Source: Gemmatimonadota bacterium
GTDB lineage: Bacteria; Gemmatimonadota; Gemmatimonadetes; Gemmatimonadales; GWC2-71-9
Length of the DNA: 8,450 nt
Assembly: GCA_003221985.1 (NCBI GenBank)
Contig: QHUQ01000221.1
Span: 1-8,450, forward strand
Direction: 5' to 3'
The notes below the pieces were generated by a model that worked only from the letters and a program-made list of their open reading frames with translations, was not told the origin of the DNA and made no database searches. Made by a program: the position numbers and the translations under genes. Positions 1 through 6,026 of the stretch are shown in pieces (positions within the stretch are counted from its first letter, which is position 1; each line of letters starts with the position of its first letter).

Positions 1-376
1 CTACTCGGCGAGCAAGTTCGCGCTCGAGGGATATTCCGAGTCGCTATGGTACGAGGTTCGCCCGTTTGGCATCAGTGTGAGCCTGGTCGAGCCCGGATTC
101 GTCAACACGCCGATCGTTGAGGCGTCGCCGGCCGCCGCACGGCCGCTTCCCGCGTACGATGCGCCTCGTAGGCGGATGCTCGCGGCCTTTGGTCACGCCC
201 TGGAGGGTGGGATCCCGCCGGAGCAGGTGGCGCGACGGGTGCTCCAGATCATCGAGCAAAAGGCCCCGGGGTTGCGGTACCGTGTGGGCGCGCAGGCGAC
301 GTGGTTGCCGCGGCTCAGGAATGTCGTGCCGTGGAAGGTGTACGCGGCGGGGGTGCGGAAAACGTTCGCGGTGTAA
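1..376 (+). CDS. Short-chain dehydrogenase/reductase (SDR), C-terminal part
   Basis: The reading frame is open from base 2 and ends at TAA 374-376, giving 124 residues; the 5' part lies outside the window. The first visible residues are YSASK, the SDR catalytic Tyr-x-x-x-Lys (Tyr codon 2-4, Lys codon 14-16). The following text, FALEGYSESLWYEVRPFGI and then VSLVEPGFVNTPI, is the classical SDR helix, strand and PG-loop after the active site. The Rossmann NAD(P)-binding part is therefore missing only because of the window edge. The tail (PPEQVARRVLQIIEQKAP..RYRVGAQA) matches the usual end of SDRs in the family of broad-range ketoreductases and dehydrogenases. The substrate cannot be told. It converges on the kinase gene with a 34-bp gap and has no visible terminator hairpin. 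Family assignment is sure; specific function is unknown. Confidence 0.9.
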   Translation, partial: YSASKFALEGYSESLWYEVRPFGISVSLVEPGFVNTPIVEASPAAARPLPAYDAPRRRMLAAFGHALEGGIPPEQVARRVLQIIEQKAPGLRYRVGAQATWLPRLRNVVPWKVYAAGVRKTFAV

Positions 377-379
377 GGG

Positions 380-402
380 TACTACTCGGCGAGCCTTCGG
401 GA
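380..402 (+). repeat. Copy 1 of a 23-bp repeat flanking the kinase gene
   Basis: Bases 380-402 match 2026-2048 at 21 of 23 positions (differences at repeat positions 13 and 20) in the same orientation. This copy lies between the SDR stop codon and the kinase stop codon. After a 7-base insertion the similarity resumes briefly, with GCTACT at 409-414 here and 2049-2054 in copy 2. No function can be assigned from sequence. Confidence 0.6.
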
Positions 403-410
403 CCTAGCAG

Positions 411-1952
411 CTACTCGAGGAGTGCCTGCACTTCAGCCGCCGCCGCAAGCCGCCGGTCGACGTGGTCCCCGATAGCCCTGGCGCGCTCGAGCTCGAGCGT
501 AAGATCGGAGGGCGACCCCATGCCGGACTGCCGCTTAACGAGGGCAAGGCGCAGGTGTTCGAGCGCGGCCACGGCTTCGGTGAGCGATTCACCTGTGTCG
601 CCCCGTGCCCGCAGTGCCTCCGCCCCGGTCTCCAATCGCTCGAGCACGGCCGGAAGGTCTCGCGCCTGGCGCCGCTCGGCGTCCGGCAGCGCTTTATAGG
701 CGGAGAGCGCTGAGCGTCCCAGCACCAGTTCGGTCCGCTCGACCGACGGCAGGGCCGAGCGTGCGGTTGCCTTGAGACCGATCCCCGCTAGGCGGAAGAA
801 CGCGCGTCCGGCTTTTCCGGCCCAGATCCGGTACCACAGCGAGTCCAGCTTCCGGAACCAGCTGCGCTGCTTGGTGACTTCGGCCTCCTCCTGCTGCACC
901 TGCGATTCGGCGAGCAAGGCGGCCCGGATGTCGCCGAACGCGAAGCCGTCTCTCAAGAGCCGGCGAGCCACGACGACCAGTTGGATGAGGAGGATCGCCC
1001 CGATGATTCCCGCCCCCTGCCCAGCGACCGCCAGCGACAGCAGCACCATGGTCGAGACTTGCGCGTTCCGCACGAAGGCGCGGACCAACGGTGGGGCGCG
1101 AAAGTCCCGGCCCCGCAGCTCGCCCGCGACCCGCGCGAGATCGTCCGCCGTCTGAAATCGTTCGGCCGGCGCTTTGCGGAGCAGGCGGTCGACTACCGCC
1201 GCAAGTTTGGCGGGCACCTCGGGCCGGACCGCCTGGACCAGGGGGGCGGGCTCGTAGACGTGTTTCGTCAGGATCGCGGGCACGTTTGCGGCCTCGAATG
1301 GCGCCCGGCCGGTGAGGGCGTAGAAGAACGTCGCGCCCAGGGAGTAGAGGTCGCTGCGCGCGTCCACCGGCTCGCCGCATGCCTGCTCGGGGCTCATGTA
1401 GCGCGCGGTCCCGGTGACGGCGCCGCCCCCGCTTTCGGTCGCCCGTTTGCCGAGCGCGATTCCGAAGTCGGTGACGACTGCGCGCTCGGTCGCGCGCTCG
1501 ATCATGATGTTGTCGGGCTTCACATCCCGGTGAATCACGCCGCGCTGATGCGCGGCTCCCAGCGCCCATGCCACTTCCTGCAGCAGCTTCGTCGCCAGGC
1601 GCGGCGAGAGTGGGCCGGCCCGCTCCACCCGGTCGCGCAGCGTCTCGCCGTCCACGAAGCCCATCACGAAGAACACGAGCTCGCCGCGTGCCTCGACGAG
1701 GTGAATCGGCACGATGTTGGGATGCGCTAGGCCCGCGGCGGTGCGCGCCTCCTGCAGGAAGCGGTCCCGTTCGTGGGCCCGAGTCGCGAGGTGCGGCGGG
1801 AGCAGCTTGATGGCGACCGGGCGGTCGAGCGCCACATCACGGGCGAGCAGCACGATGCCCATTCCGCCTCGGCCGAGCTCGCGCTCGATCGAATAGCGGC
1901 CGGCGAGCAGCTCTTGGAGGGCGAGGAATTCGGCGCTCATCGGGGCGGTCAT
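411..1952 (-). CDS. Transmembrane Ser/Thr protein kinase (PknB/Hanks type)
   Basis: 513 residues. The N-terminal kinase domain covers roughly residues 20-280: glycine loop GRGGMG 27-32, ATP-binding Lys49 in AIK, helix-C Glu68, catalytic loop HRDVKPDN 141-148 with Asp143, DFG 162-164, and the SPEQ version of the APE motif at 187-190. All catalytic residues are present, so an active kinase is expected. Residues about 298-333 are hydrophobic and long enough for one long or two short membrane segments. The remaining 180 residues are charged and largely helical, with Ala/Glu/Arg-rich stretches, and contain no PASTA, TPR or WD repeats. The first ATG (1950-1952) is preferred because an AGGA lies 10 bases upstream; a second ATG at codon 5 is possible. 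The gene is divergent from the aspartic protease across 102 bp. Its substrate and signal are unknown. Confidence 0.95.
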   Translation of the reverse strand: MTAPMSAEFLALQELLAGRYSIERELGRGGMGIVLLARDVALDRPVAIKLLPPHLATRAHERDRFLQEARTAAGLAHPNIVPIHLVEARGELVFFVMGFVDGETLRDRVERAGPLSPRLATKLLQEVAWALGAAHQRGVIHRDVKPDNIMIERATERAVVTDFGIALGKRATESGGGAVTGTARYMSPEQACGEPVDARSDLYSLGATFFYALTGRAPFEAANVPAILTKHVYEPAPLVQAVRPEVPAKLAAVVDRLLRKAPAERFQTADDLARVAGELRGRDFRAPPLVRAFVRNAQVSTMVLLSLAVAGQGAGIIGAILLIQLVVVARRLLRDGFAFGDIRAALLAESQVQQEEAEVTKQRSWFRKLDSLWYRIWAGKAGRAFFRLAGIGLKATARSALPSVERTELVLGRSALSAYKALPDAERRQARDLPAVLERLETGAEALRARGDTGESLTEAVAALEHLRLALVKRQSGMGSPSDLTLELERARAIGDHVDRRLAAAAEVQALLE

Positions 1953-2001
1953 GGCTGTCTCGTCCTACGAGCGGAGCCTCGCTGCGTTTCGAAGCGACAT
2001 A

Positions 2002-2031
2002 TTGACACGACGCGCAACGATAGGCTACTAC
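2002..2031 (+). promoter_or_regulatory. Candidate sigma70-type promoter for the aspartic protease
   Basis: A perfect TTGACA sits at 2002-2007. After 18 bases comes TACTAC (2026-2031), a weak -10 matching TATAAT at three positions; TAGGCT at 2021-2026 is a better -10 by sequence but would leave only 13 bases of spacer. Transcription starting near 2038 would leave a short leader containing the ribosome-binding site. The -35 box is the main evidence and the -10 is uncertain. Confidence 0.35.
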
Positions 2032-2048
2032 TCGGCGTGCCTTCAGGA
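2026..2048 (+). repeat. Copy 2 of the 23-bp repeat, in the protease leader
   Basis: This copy matches 380-402 at 21 of 23 positions, in the same orientation. Here it covers the candidate -10 region and runs into the AGGAG of the protease ribosome-binding site, so it may be part of a recurring leader or promoter sequence in this genome rather than a mobile repeat. Confidence 0.6.
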
Positions 2049-2049
2049 G
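2045..2049 (+). promoter_or_regulatory. Ribosome-binding site AGGAG
   Basis: AGGAG lies five bases before the ATG at 2055-2057. It decides the start of the aspartic protease in favour of this ATG over the longer open frame reaching back into the kinase gene and over the second ATG at codon 5. Confidence 0.7.
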
Positions 2050-2054
2050 CTACT

Positions 2055-2438
2055 ATGCCAAACGACATGGGGACGTTTCGCGTTGACATCGAGGTTGAGA
2101 ACCCGGCCAGGCCGGGCGAAAAACGCACGCTCCGGTCTGTCCTGGTCGACACGGGTGCTGAGTTGAGTTGGGTACCGACCGAGCTGCTCGAATCGTTAGG
2201 CGTCGAGCGCAACAATCAGTGGCGGTTCCGCCGGGCGAATGGGACGGTGCTCGAGCGCTGGACCGGCACGGTGTCGGTATACGTCGCAGGAAAGCGGGCG
2301 GGCGACGAAGTCGTGTTCGGCGAACCGGGCGACCTTACGCTACTGGGCTCCCGCACGCTGGAAGGCCTCAACTTTCGAGTCGAACCCGTCACCAAGCAGC
2401 TCGTCGACGCCGGGCCGGCACCCGCGGCCGTGGGTTGA
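2055..2438 (+). CDS. Small retropepsin-like (clan AA) aspartic protease
   Basis: 127 residues. The active-site signature is VLVDTGAELSWVP at about 29-41, with catalytic Asp32 in DTGA. It is followed by a flap-like region and then by the second hydrophobic signature DLTLLGSRTLEGL (about 93-105), the usual retropepsin pattern of a hydrophobic pair plus Gly near the C-terminus. One DTG motif in about 120 residues means the enzyme should act as a homodimer, as retropepsins do. There is no signal peptide or membrane segment, so it is probably cytoplasmic. The start is fixed by AGGAG five bases upstream. It has its own candidate promoter and is divergent from the kinase. Its last 50 bp overlap the convergent secreted-protein gene. 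The cellular substrate is unknown; no retroelement genes are nearby, so this is a chromosomal stand-alone member. Confidence 0.85.
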   Translation: MPNDMGTFRVDIEVENPARPGEKRTLRSVLVDTGAELSWVPTELLESLGVERNNQWRFRRANGTVLERWTGTVSVYVAGKRAGDEVVFGEPGDLTLLGSRTLEGLNFRVEPVTKQLVDAGPAPAAVG

Positions 2439-4374
2439 AATAGTGTCGCAGCGAGATGACGCTGCCGACGTTGAAACTCCAGTGGCTCTGCAAACCACCG
2501 CCGCTCAGGTAGTTCTGCAGCTCGGCGAAAATGGTCCGAAACACCGGGAACGCCCTCGGGACGAACGTCTGGAACTCGCCGCCAAAGCCGACGTTCCACG
2601 TCGCGTTCACACGACGCTGCTCGGGCCAGAAGGCCCCGGCGCCGAAATTGAAGTACGGCGTGAGCGTGCCGATGCCCCAGAGTGCCAAGTGATTCGGAGC
2701 GAACTGGCCGGACGCGCGAACGCTGATGCCGTCGACGGATCCGCCGCACGTCGTCGTACACCGGAGCGCGAATCGATCCGGCCGAACGTCCACACGATAA
2801 CCTAACCCGTACAGGAATTCTCCAGCCCCGGGGATGTGCTTGAAGAACCCGAGACCCCGCGGCAGCCAGTAGCCCGAGGCGAACAGGCCCCACGACCGGG
2901 TCGTCGACGGCGTCGTCGTGACACCGCCGATCAATCGGAACTTCGAGGTGCACGCCGGGTTGTCGAAGTCCGCGTCGAGCTCGCAAAAATTGGCCACCGG
3001 TGGAGACACCAGGTGCGCCAGCGTCGCTTCCGTTCGGCGCGTCACCTCCCACACCGAATCGAGTGGCTCCAGTTGCCCGGAGGCGAGACGGCTCCTGCGC
3101 ACCGCCAGCGGATCGCGGACACCGGTGTCCCCGAGGATCCGGCTTCCCGACAGCCCCGGCAGCAGCTTCATCGCGGTCTGGCCGATGTTGGCCACCAATG
3201 AGTCCGGTTTGATACGCTCGAGCGTCAACCGCGACGCCCCCGGAGGCCGCCAGGGCTCGAGGCGTGCCAAAGGATCTCCAGACCCCTCGACCGCCCATTC
3301 GACGATCACCGTGCCGAGAAACAAGGATGGCGGGCTCGCGGGCTCGGCGCGCGCCTGGGTGAACGCGAGATACAGGTGCCGCCGGTCTCGCTTCACGCGC
3401 GGTGGGCGGGTACCCCATGCCCAACTCGGGCCGAGCCGGACCTGCGGCGTGCCGGCGCCGTCCCAGACGCCCAGATCGAAGACGAATGTCTGCAGGCTAT
3501 CCCGACCGGGGTTGAGGCGGAGGCGGCCGATCGCACACTCGCCCTCATTGCCCCGGTTCCGCACCATCACCGCCCACTCCTCCCGAACCCTCCCGCCCCC
3601 GCCCGGGCGTCCCGCCGACAGCAGCACCGCCATCGCCAGCACCGGGTGCAGCTCGGCCTGAAACGCATGGACCCCGTCGAGACCAAACACGCCCGTCACG
3701 ATGGCGAAACGGCCATCGACCAGACGCCGCATTTGCTTGTCGTCTTGTAGCGATCGCTTCAAGAGGTGCCACCAGCTCAGCTCGCTCACCGGGACCGAGT
3801 CCGCGACGCTGGGCAGGGAATCGAGCGACTCCTGCCTATACATCTCGAGATGGTACGACGGTTGGTGGCCGAGCTCCTTCGGCCTGGAGTTGCCCGACGT
3901 GGTCGCGTTGGGAACGGGCGGTGCGAGGTCGAATGTCAGGTCGTAATCCTCGCCTATACCACCGGCGTAGCCGTGCCAATGGAGCTGGCCGGTCACGGTC
4001 ACCGGAAACCAGTTGATGTGGCCCTGGATGTCCCCGGTTTGCGTGTTCGACGAACAGACGAAACCGAACGCGAGGGTCTCCGGTGTTTCGTTGAGCGTGA
4101 CGACGCGACGCTCGTCTGCCGACAGGCACCGATCCGGCCCGGTCGTGACGAGGCGCCGGTCGTCGAGATGGCCGCTGATCACGCGAAACCGGCACAGCCG
4201 TTCGATGTTCGGCGGTTTGGGTGGCGCGTTGAGCCAGCGCGGGTTGAACAAGAATCCATTCGCATCGAGCGGCACGGTATCGCGGCTCGAATACAGCCGC
4301 AGCGTATCCGATTGCGCTTGCGCCACCGACGCGGTCACGCCCACCGAGGCCGCCACCATCAGCAAGATCCGCAT
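2389..4374 (-). CDS. Secreted protein of unknown function with C-terminal beta-barrel-like region
   Basis: 661 residues. Residues 1-20 form a signal peptide (hydrophobic core, cleavage likely after AQA before QSDTL). Residues about 21-250 form a first region with conserved-looking stretches: HINWFPVTVTGQLHWHG at 119-135 and GVHAFQAELHPVLAM at 234-248, the latter like the E-x-HP motif seen in several uncharacterised exported bacterial proteins. The middle part (250-455) is mixed. From about 475 to 646 the sequence alternates Gly/aromatic and polar residues like an outer-membrane barrel and reaches SLRHYF, a typical aromatic end of a last strand. It then continues for 15 Pro/Arg-rich residues encoded opposite the end of the protease gene. 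The start codon follows the hydrolase stop by 43 bp with no strong ribosome-binding site. No function is recognised; export is well supported and the barrel moderately so. Confidence 0.8.
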   Translation of the reverse strand: MRILLMVAASVGVTASVAQAQSDTLRLYSSRDTVPLDANGFLFNPRWLNAPPKPPNIERLCRFRVISGHLDDRRLVTTGPDRCLSADERRVVTLNETPETLAFGFVCSSNTQTGDIQGHINWFPVTVTGQLHWHGYAGGIGEDYDLTFDLAPPVPNATTSGNSRPKELGHQPSYHLEMYRQESLDSLPSVADSVPVSELSWWHLLKRSLQDDKQMRRLVDGRFAIVTGVFGLDGVHAFQAELHPVLAMAVLLSAGRPGGGGRVREEWAVMVRNRGNEGECAIGRLRLNPGRDSLQTFVFDLGVWDGAGTPQVRLGPSWAWGTRPPRVKRDRRHLYLAFTQARAEPASPPSLFLGTVIVEWAVEGSGDPLARLEPWRPPGASRLTLERIKPDSLVANIGQTAMKLLPGLSGSRILGDTGVRDPLAVRRSRLASGQLEPLDSVWEVTRRTEATLAHLVSPPVANFCELDADFDNPACTSKFRLIGGVTTTPSTTRSWGLFASGYWLPRGLGFFKHIPGAGEFLYGLGYRVDVRPDRFALRCTTTCGGSVDGISVRASGQFAPNHLALWGIGTLTPYFNFGAGAFWPEQRRVNATWNVGFGGEFQTFVPRAFPVFRTIFAELQNYLSGGGLQSHWSFNVGSVISLRHYFNPRPRVPARRRRAAW

Positions 4375-4417
4375 TTCGAAAACTAACGACTCGGTGCGTT
4401 TGCTTGGCGTCGGCTTC

Positions 4418-5278
4418 TCACCCGACCTGGGCGGCTTGACCTTCCTTCACCTTGATCAACCGGTCTTCCCACCGCTGCTCAAACCACTCTGGATGCCCTG
4501 TGTGTACCGGCATGATCCGATTGGCGCCAATCTCTTCGATGACCTTCTCCAGCGCCGGCCCATCCGCGTGTCCCGACGCGTGGTACGGCCCCTTCTCGGC
4601 GCCGGGCAAACCGCCCACGCGTTTCAGTCCAAAGTGATCGAGCCAGTTGCACAGCCGCTCCGCGTCGATCTCCTGCTCCTCGTTGTAGGCCTCCGATGCG
4701 GAGTAGATGTAGGTACCGCCGTCGGGCTCGATGTCGATCAGGTTGCTGATGTCCCAGTAGGAGAGACAGAGGATGAACGCGCCGGGCTCCTTGCGGATCT
4801 CGGTGGCGCTTACGAAGGACGATGCGAACTTCGCGCAAACGTCTTTCTCCCAGCCCGGCGTCGTGCCTTGCGGCTCCTTCAGGATCGCGAGCCCCGCTTC
4901 GCCGGGATCGGGGATCTTGGGATCGATCACGTGCATTCGCTCGAGCGTGTACGCGTCTTTGGTCGTGATCACAAGCCGGCGGCCGCGGGCTTTGGCGATG
5001 TCACGGAAGGTGCGCAGCCGCTCGATGTTGCGGGCGGTGAAGTCCGCGATCACGAGGCCGTTCTCTTTCGTAACAACTTGATCCGTCGCCTGGTGAACGG
5101 TCGGCTCGGTCACTGATTGTTCGCCAGGGCCGACCCGGGTCCCTTCTACAATAAGGAGCGCTGGCTTGAGGGCGGCTGCGTCTTTCGCAAACTTCTCCGT
5201 GCGATACGCCGAGTAGCCGTGGGTGCGCAGGTCGCCCGAGTGCGGTTTCGCCGTGATGCTCGAGCGCTCGCCCGGCAC
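4418..5278 (-). pseudogene. RNase J-like MBL/beta-CASP hydrolase, C-terminal half of a broken gene
   Basis: 286 residues starting at GTG 5276-5278, directly after the TGA that ends the N-terminal half and in the same frame. Visible motifs are GDLR (15-18, motif 4 Asp of the metallo-beta-lactamase fold), EGTR (45-48, beta-CASP motif A), HASGHA (233-238, motif B) and PVHTGHPEWFE (257-267, motif C). These place it with the RNase J-like hydrolases of uncharacterised substrate, not with class B beta-lactamases. What should precede GDLR is missing: relatives have a strand, a motif-3 His and about 20 more residues, while here KPHS runs straight into GDLR. A GGAG four bases before the TGA could restart translation at GTG, so a separate product is not excluded. 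On its own this half lacks the HxHxDH metal site. Confidence 0.65.
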
Positions 5279-5830
5279 TCAGCTCCAGAACTCCCGCAGC
5301 TGCTCCATCGCCGCGGCGAGCGCGGGGTCGGTCTCGGCGACATAGTACTGCCGCTGGACGCGCGGGCCTTTGCGCGTCTCGAGGATCTCGCCGCTTTCCT
5401 TGCAGTCGCGCGGGACCATGTAGTTGAACTCGCGGTCTACGCGGGTGGGGTTCGGATCCTGGAGGCATTTGCCGATCAGCGCGGTCATGAGGCCGGTGTA
5501 GACCGGGATGTCTTCCTTGAGAAAGCCGATGCAGCCGAGGTGGTCGATGTGGCCGTGCGACAGCAGCACACCGTCCACGTGCTCGACCTGACGGTACATC
5601 GGGTGGCCCTTGTAGCGGCCGAAGATCGCGGGATCGTTGGCGCAGAGGTCGGAGCGGTAGAGGCCATCGAGCGGCGGGAGGAGCCCCATGCGCAGGTAGT
5701 CGCGCAGGCCGAGCGTGGCGCCGCGGGGTTTGACGAACTCTTCGAAGAACTTGCCGGTCTGGCCGAAGCGGGTGCCGAAATCGAGGAGCCAGCGGCGCGC
5801 CTGCCACTCAAGAAGGGTGCGCCATTTTCC
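5279..5830 (-). pseudogene. RNase J-like MBL/beta-CASP hydrolase, N-terminal half of the same broken gene
   Basis: Family-like sequence begins near base 5818 (LLEWQARRWLLDFGTRFGQTGKFFEEF) and continues to TGA 5279-5281. The metal-binding motif SHGHIDH is intact (HxHxDH at 5540-5557). Relatives begin with a strand and a Gly-rich turn before LLE, and this is absent. Upstream of about 5819 the frame stays open to 6064, but it reads through hairpin-rich DNA and contains no convincing start: the first in-frame ATG is at 6062-6064 inside the amidase gene, and otherwise only TTG codons in non-coding-looking DNA. The frame continues without shift across the TGA into the C-terminal half. A lost start, an in-frame stop and an apparent internal deletion together make decay the simplest reading. 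The alternatives are a sequencing/assembly fault or an unusual split protein. Confidence 0.65.
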
Positions 5831-5844
5831 GTGCGTTGAAACGC

Positions 5845-5895
5845 CGGCTCGGCGAAGGCGTGAGCCCTTTAAGGGCTCGTGTAGTTGCCGAGCCG
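5845..5895 (+). repeat. Symmetric 51-bp interrupted palindrome (hairpin 1)
   Basis: The outer arms CGGCTCGGC (5845-5853) and GCCGAGCCG (5887-5895) are perfect complements. The inner arms GAGCCCTT (5862-5869) and AAGGGCTC (5871-5878) are also perfect, around a single T at 5870. Both stretches between the arms are exactly 8 bases, so the whole unit is centred on 5870. As plus-strand RNA, six of those eight position pairs could also pair (A-U, G-C or G-U); as minus-strand RNA most of these become A-C mismatches. A real inverted repeat is certain; its role is unknown. Confidence 0.8.
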
Positions 5896-5973
5896 CGGCT
5901 TCAGCCGACGGATGAATCTCGCGTCCAAGTGATTCCTCTCGCGTTCCTTTGATACGCTCCAACTCACATTCGA

Positions 5974-5994
5974 GTGCGCCCTTAGAGGGCGCAC
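5974..5994. repeat. Perfect 9-bp inverted repeat with 3-base loop (hairpin 2)
   Basis: GTGCGCCCT (5974-5982) pairs perfectly with AGGGCGCAC (5986-5994) around TAG. There is no T-tract on either side, so a classical intrinsic terminator is unlikely. CTC 5963-5965 and GAG 6003-6005 are placed symmetrically around the same centre and could extend it as a closing stem. Confidence 0.8.
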
Positions 5995-6003
5995 GCAAGG
6001 CCG

Positions 6004-6026
6004 AGCCCGCCCTCTCAAGGCGGGTT
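6004..6026. repeat. Inverted repeat overlapping the amidase stop codon (hairpin 3)
   Basis: CCCGCC (6006-6011) pairs with GGCGGG (6019-6024) around a 7-base loop, extendable by a G-T wobble and an A-T pair to 6004-6026. The amidase stop codon (6015-6017) lies in the loop. It is followed at 6023-6030 by the palindrome GGTTAACC. There is no T-tract, so a transcript-end role is possible only as a weak or Rho-aided structure. Confidence 0.65.

Noticed and set aside
1..13. Third copy of the start of the 23-bp repeat
   Set aside because: The 13 matching bases encode the conserved YSAS of the SDR active site and the match stops there, so it is explained by coding; sequence upstream of the window would be needed.
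377..410. Bidirectional terminator between the convergent SDR and kinase genes
   Set aside because: No stable inverted repeat with a T-tract is visible in this gap.
981..1730. Plus-strand open frame of 249 codons opposite the kinase domain
   Set aside because: Shadow of the kinase catalytic domain, whose motifs are all intact on the other strand.
2216..3424. Minus-strand open frame of 402 codons
   Set aside because: It lies wholly within the secreted-protein gene in another frame, is Arg/Gly-rich with no domain, and the overlapped gene has a signal peptide and coherent architecture.
4013..5116. Plus-strand open frame of 367 codons opposite the hydrolase C-half
   Set aside because: Antisense to recognisable MBL/beta-CASP sequence, and its product has no recognisable motif; long antisense frames are common in G+C-rich DNA.
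5276..5281. TGA in the hydrolase read as selenocysteine
   Set aside because: No convincing SECIS-like stem-loop at the usual distance, the position is not a known catalytic Cys/Sec site of the family, and the gene shows other lesions.
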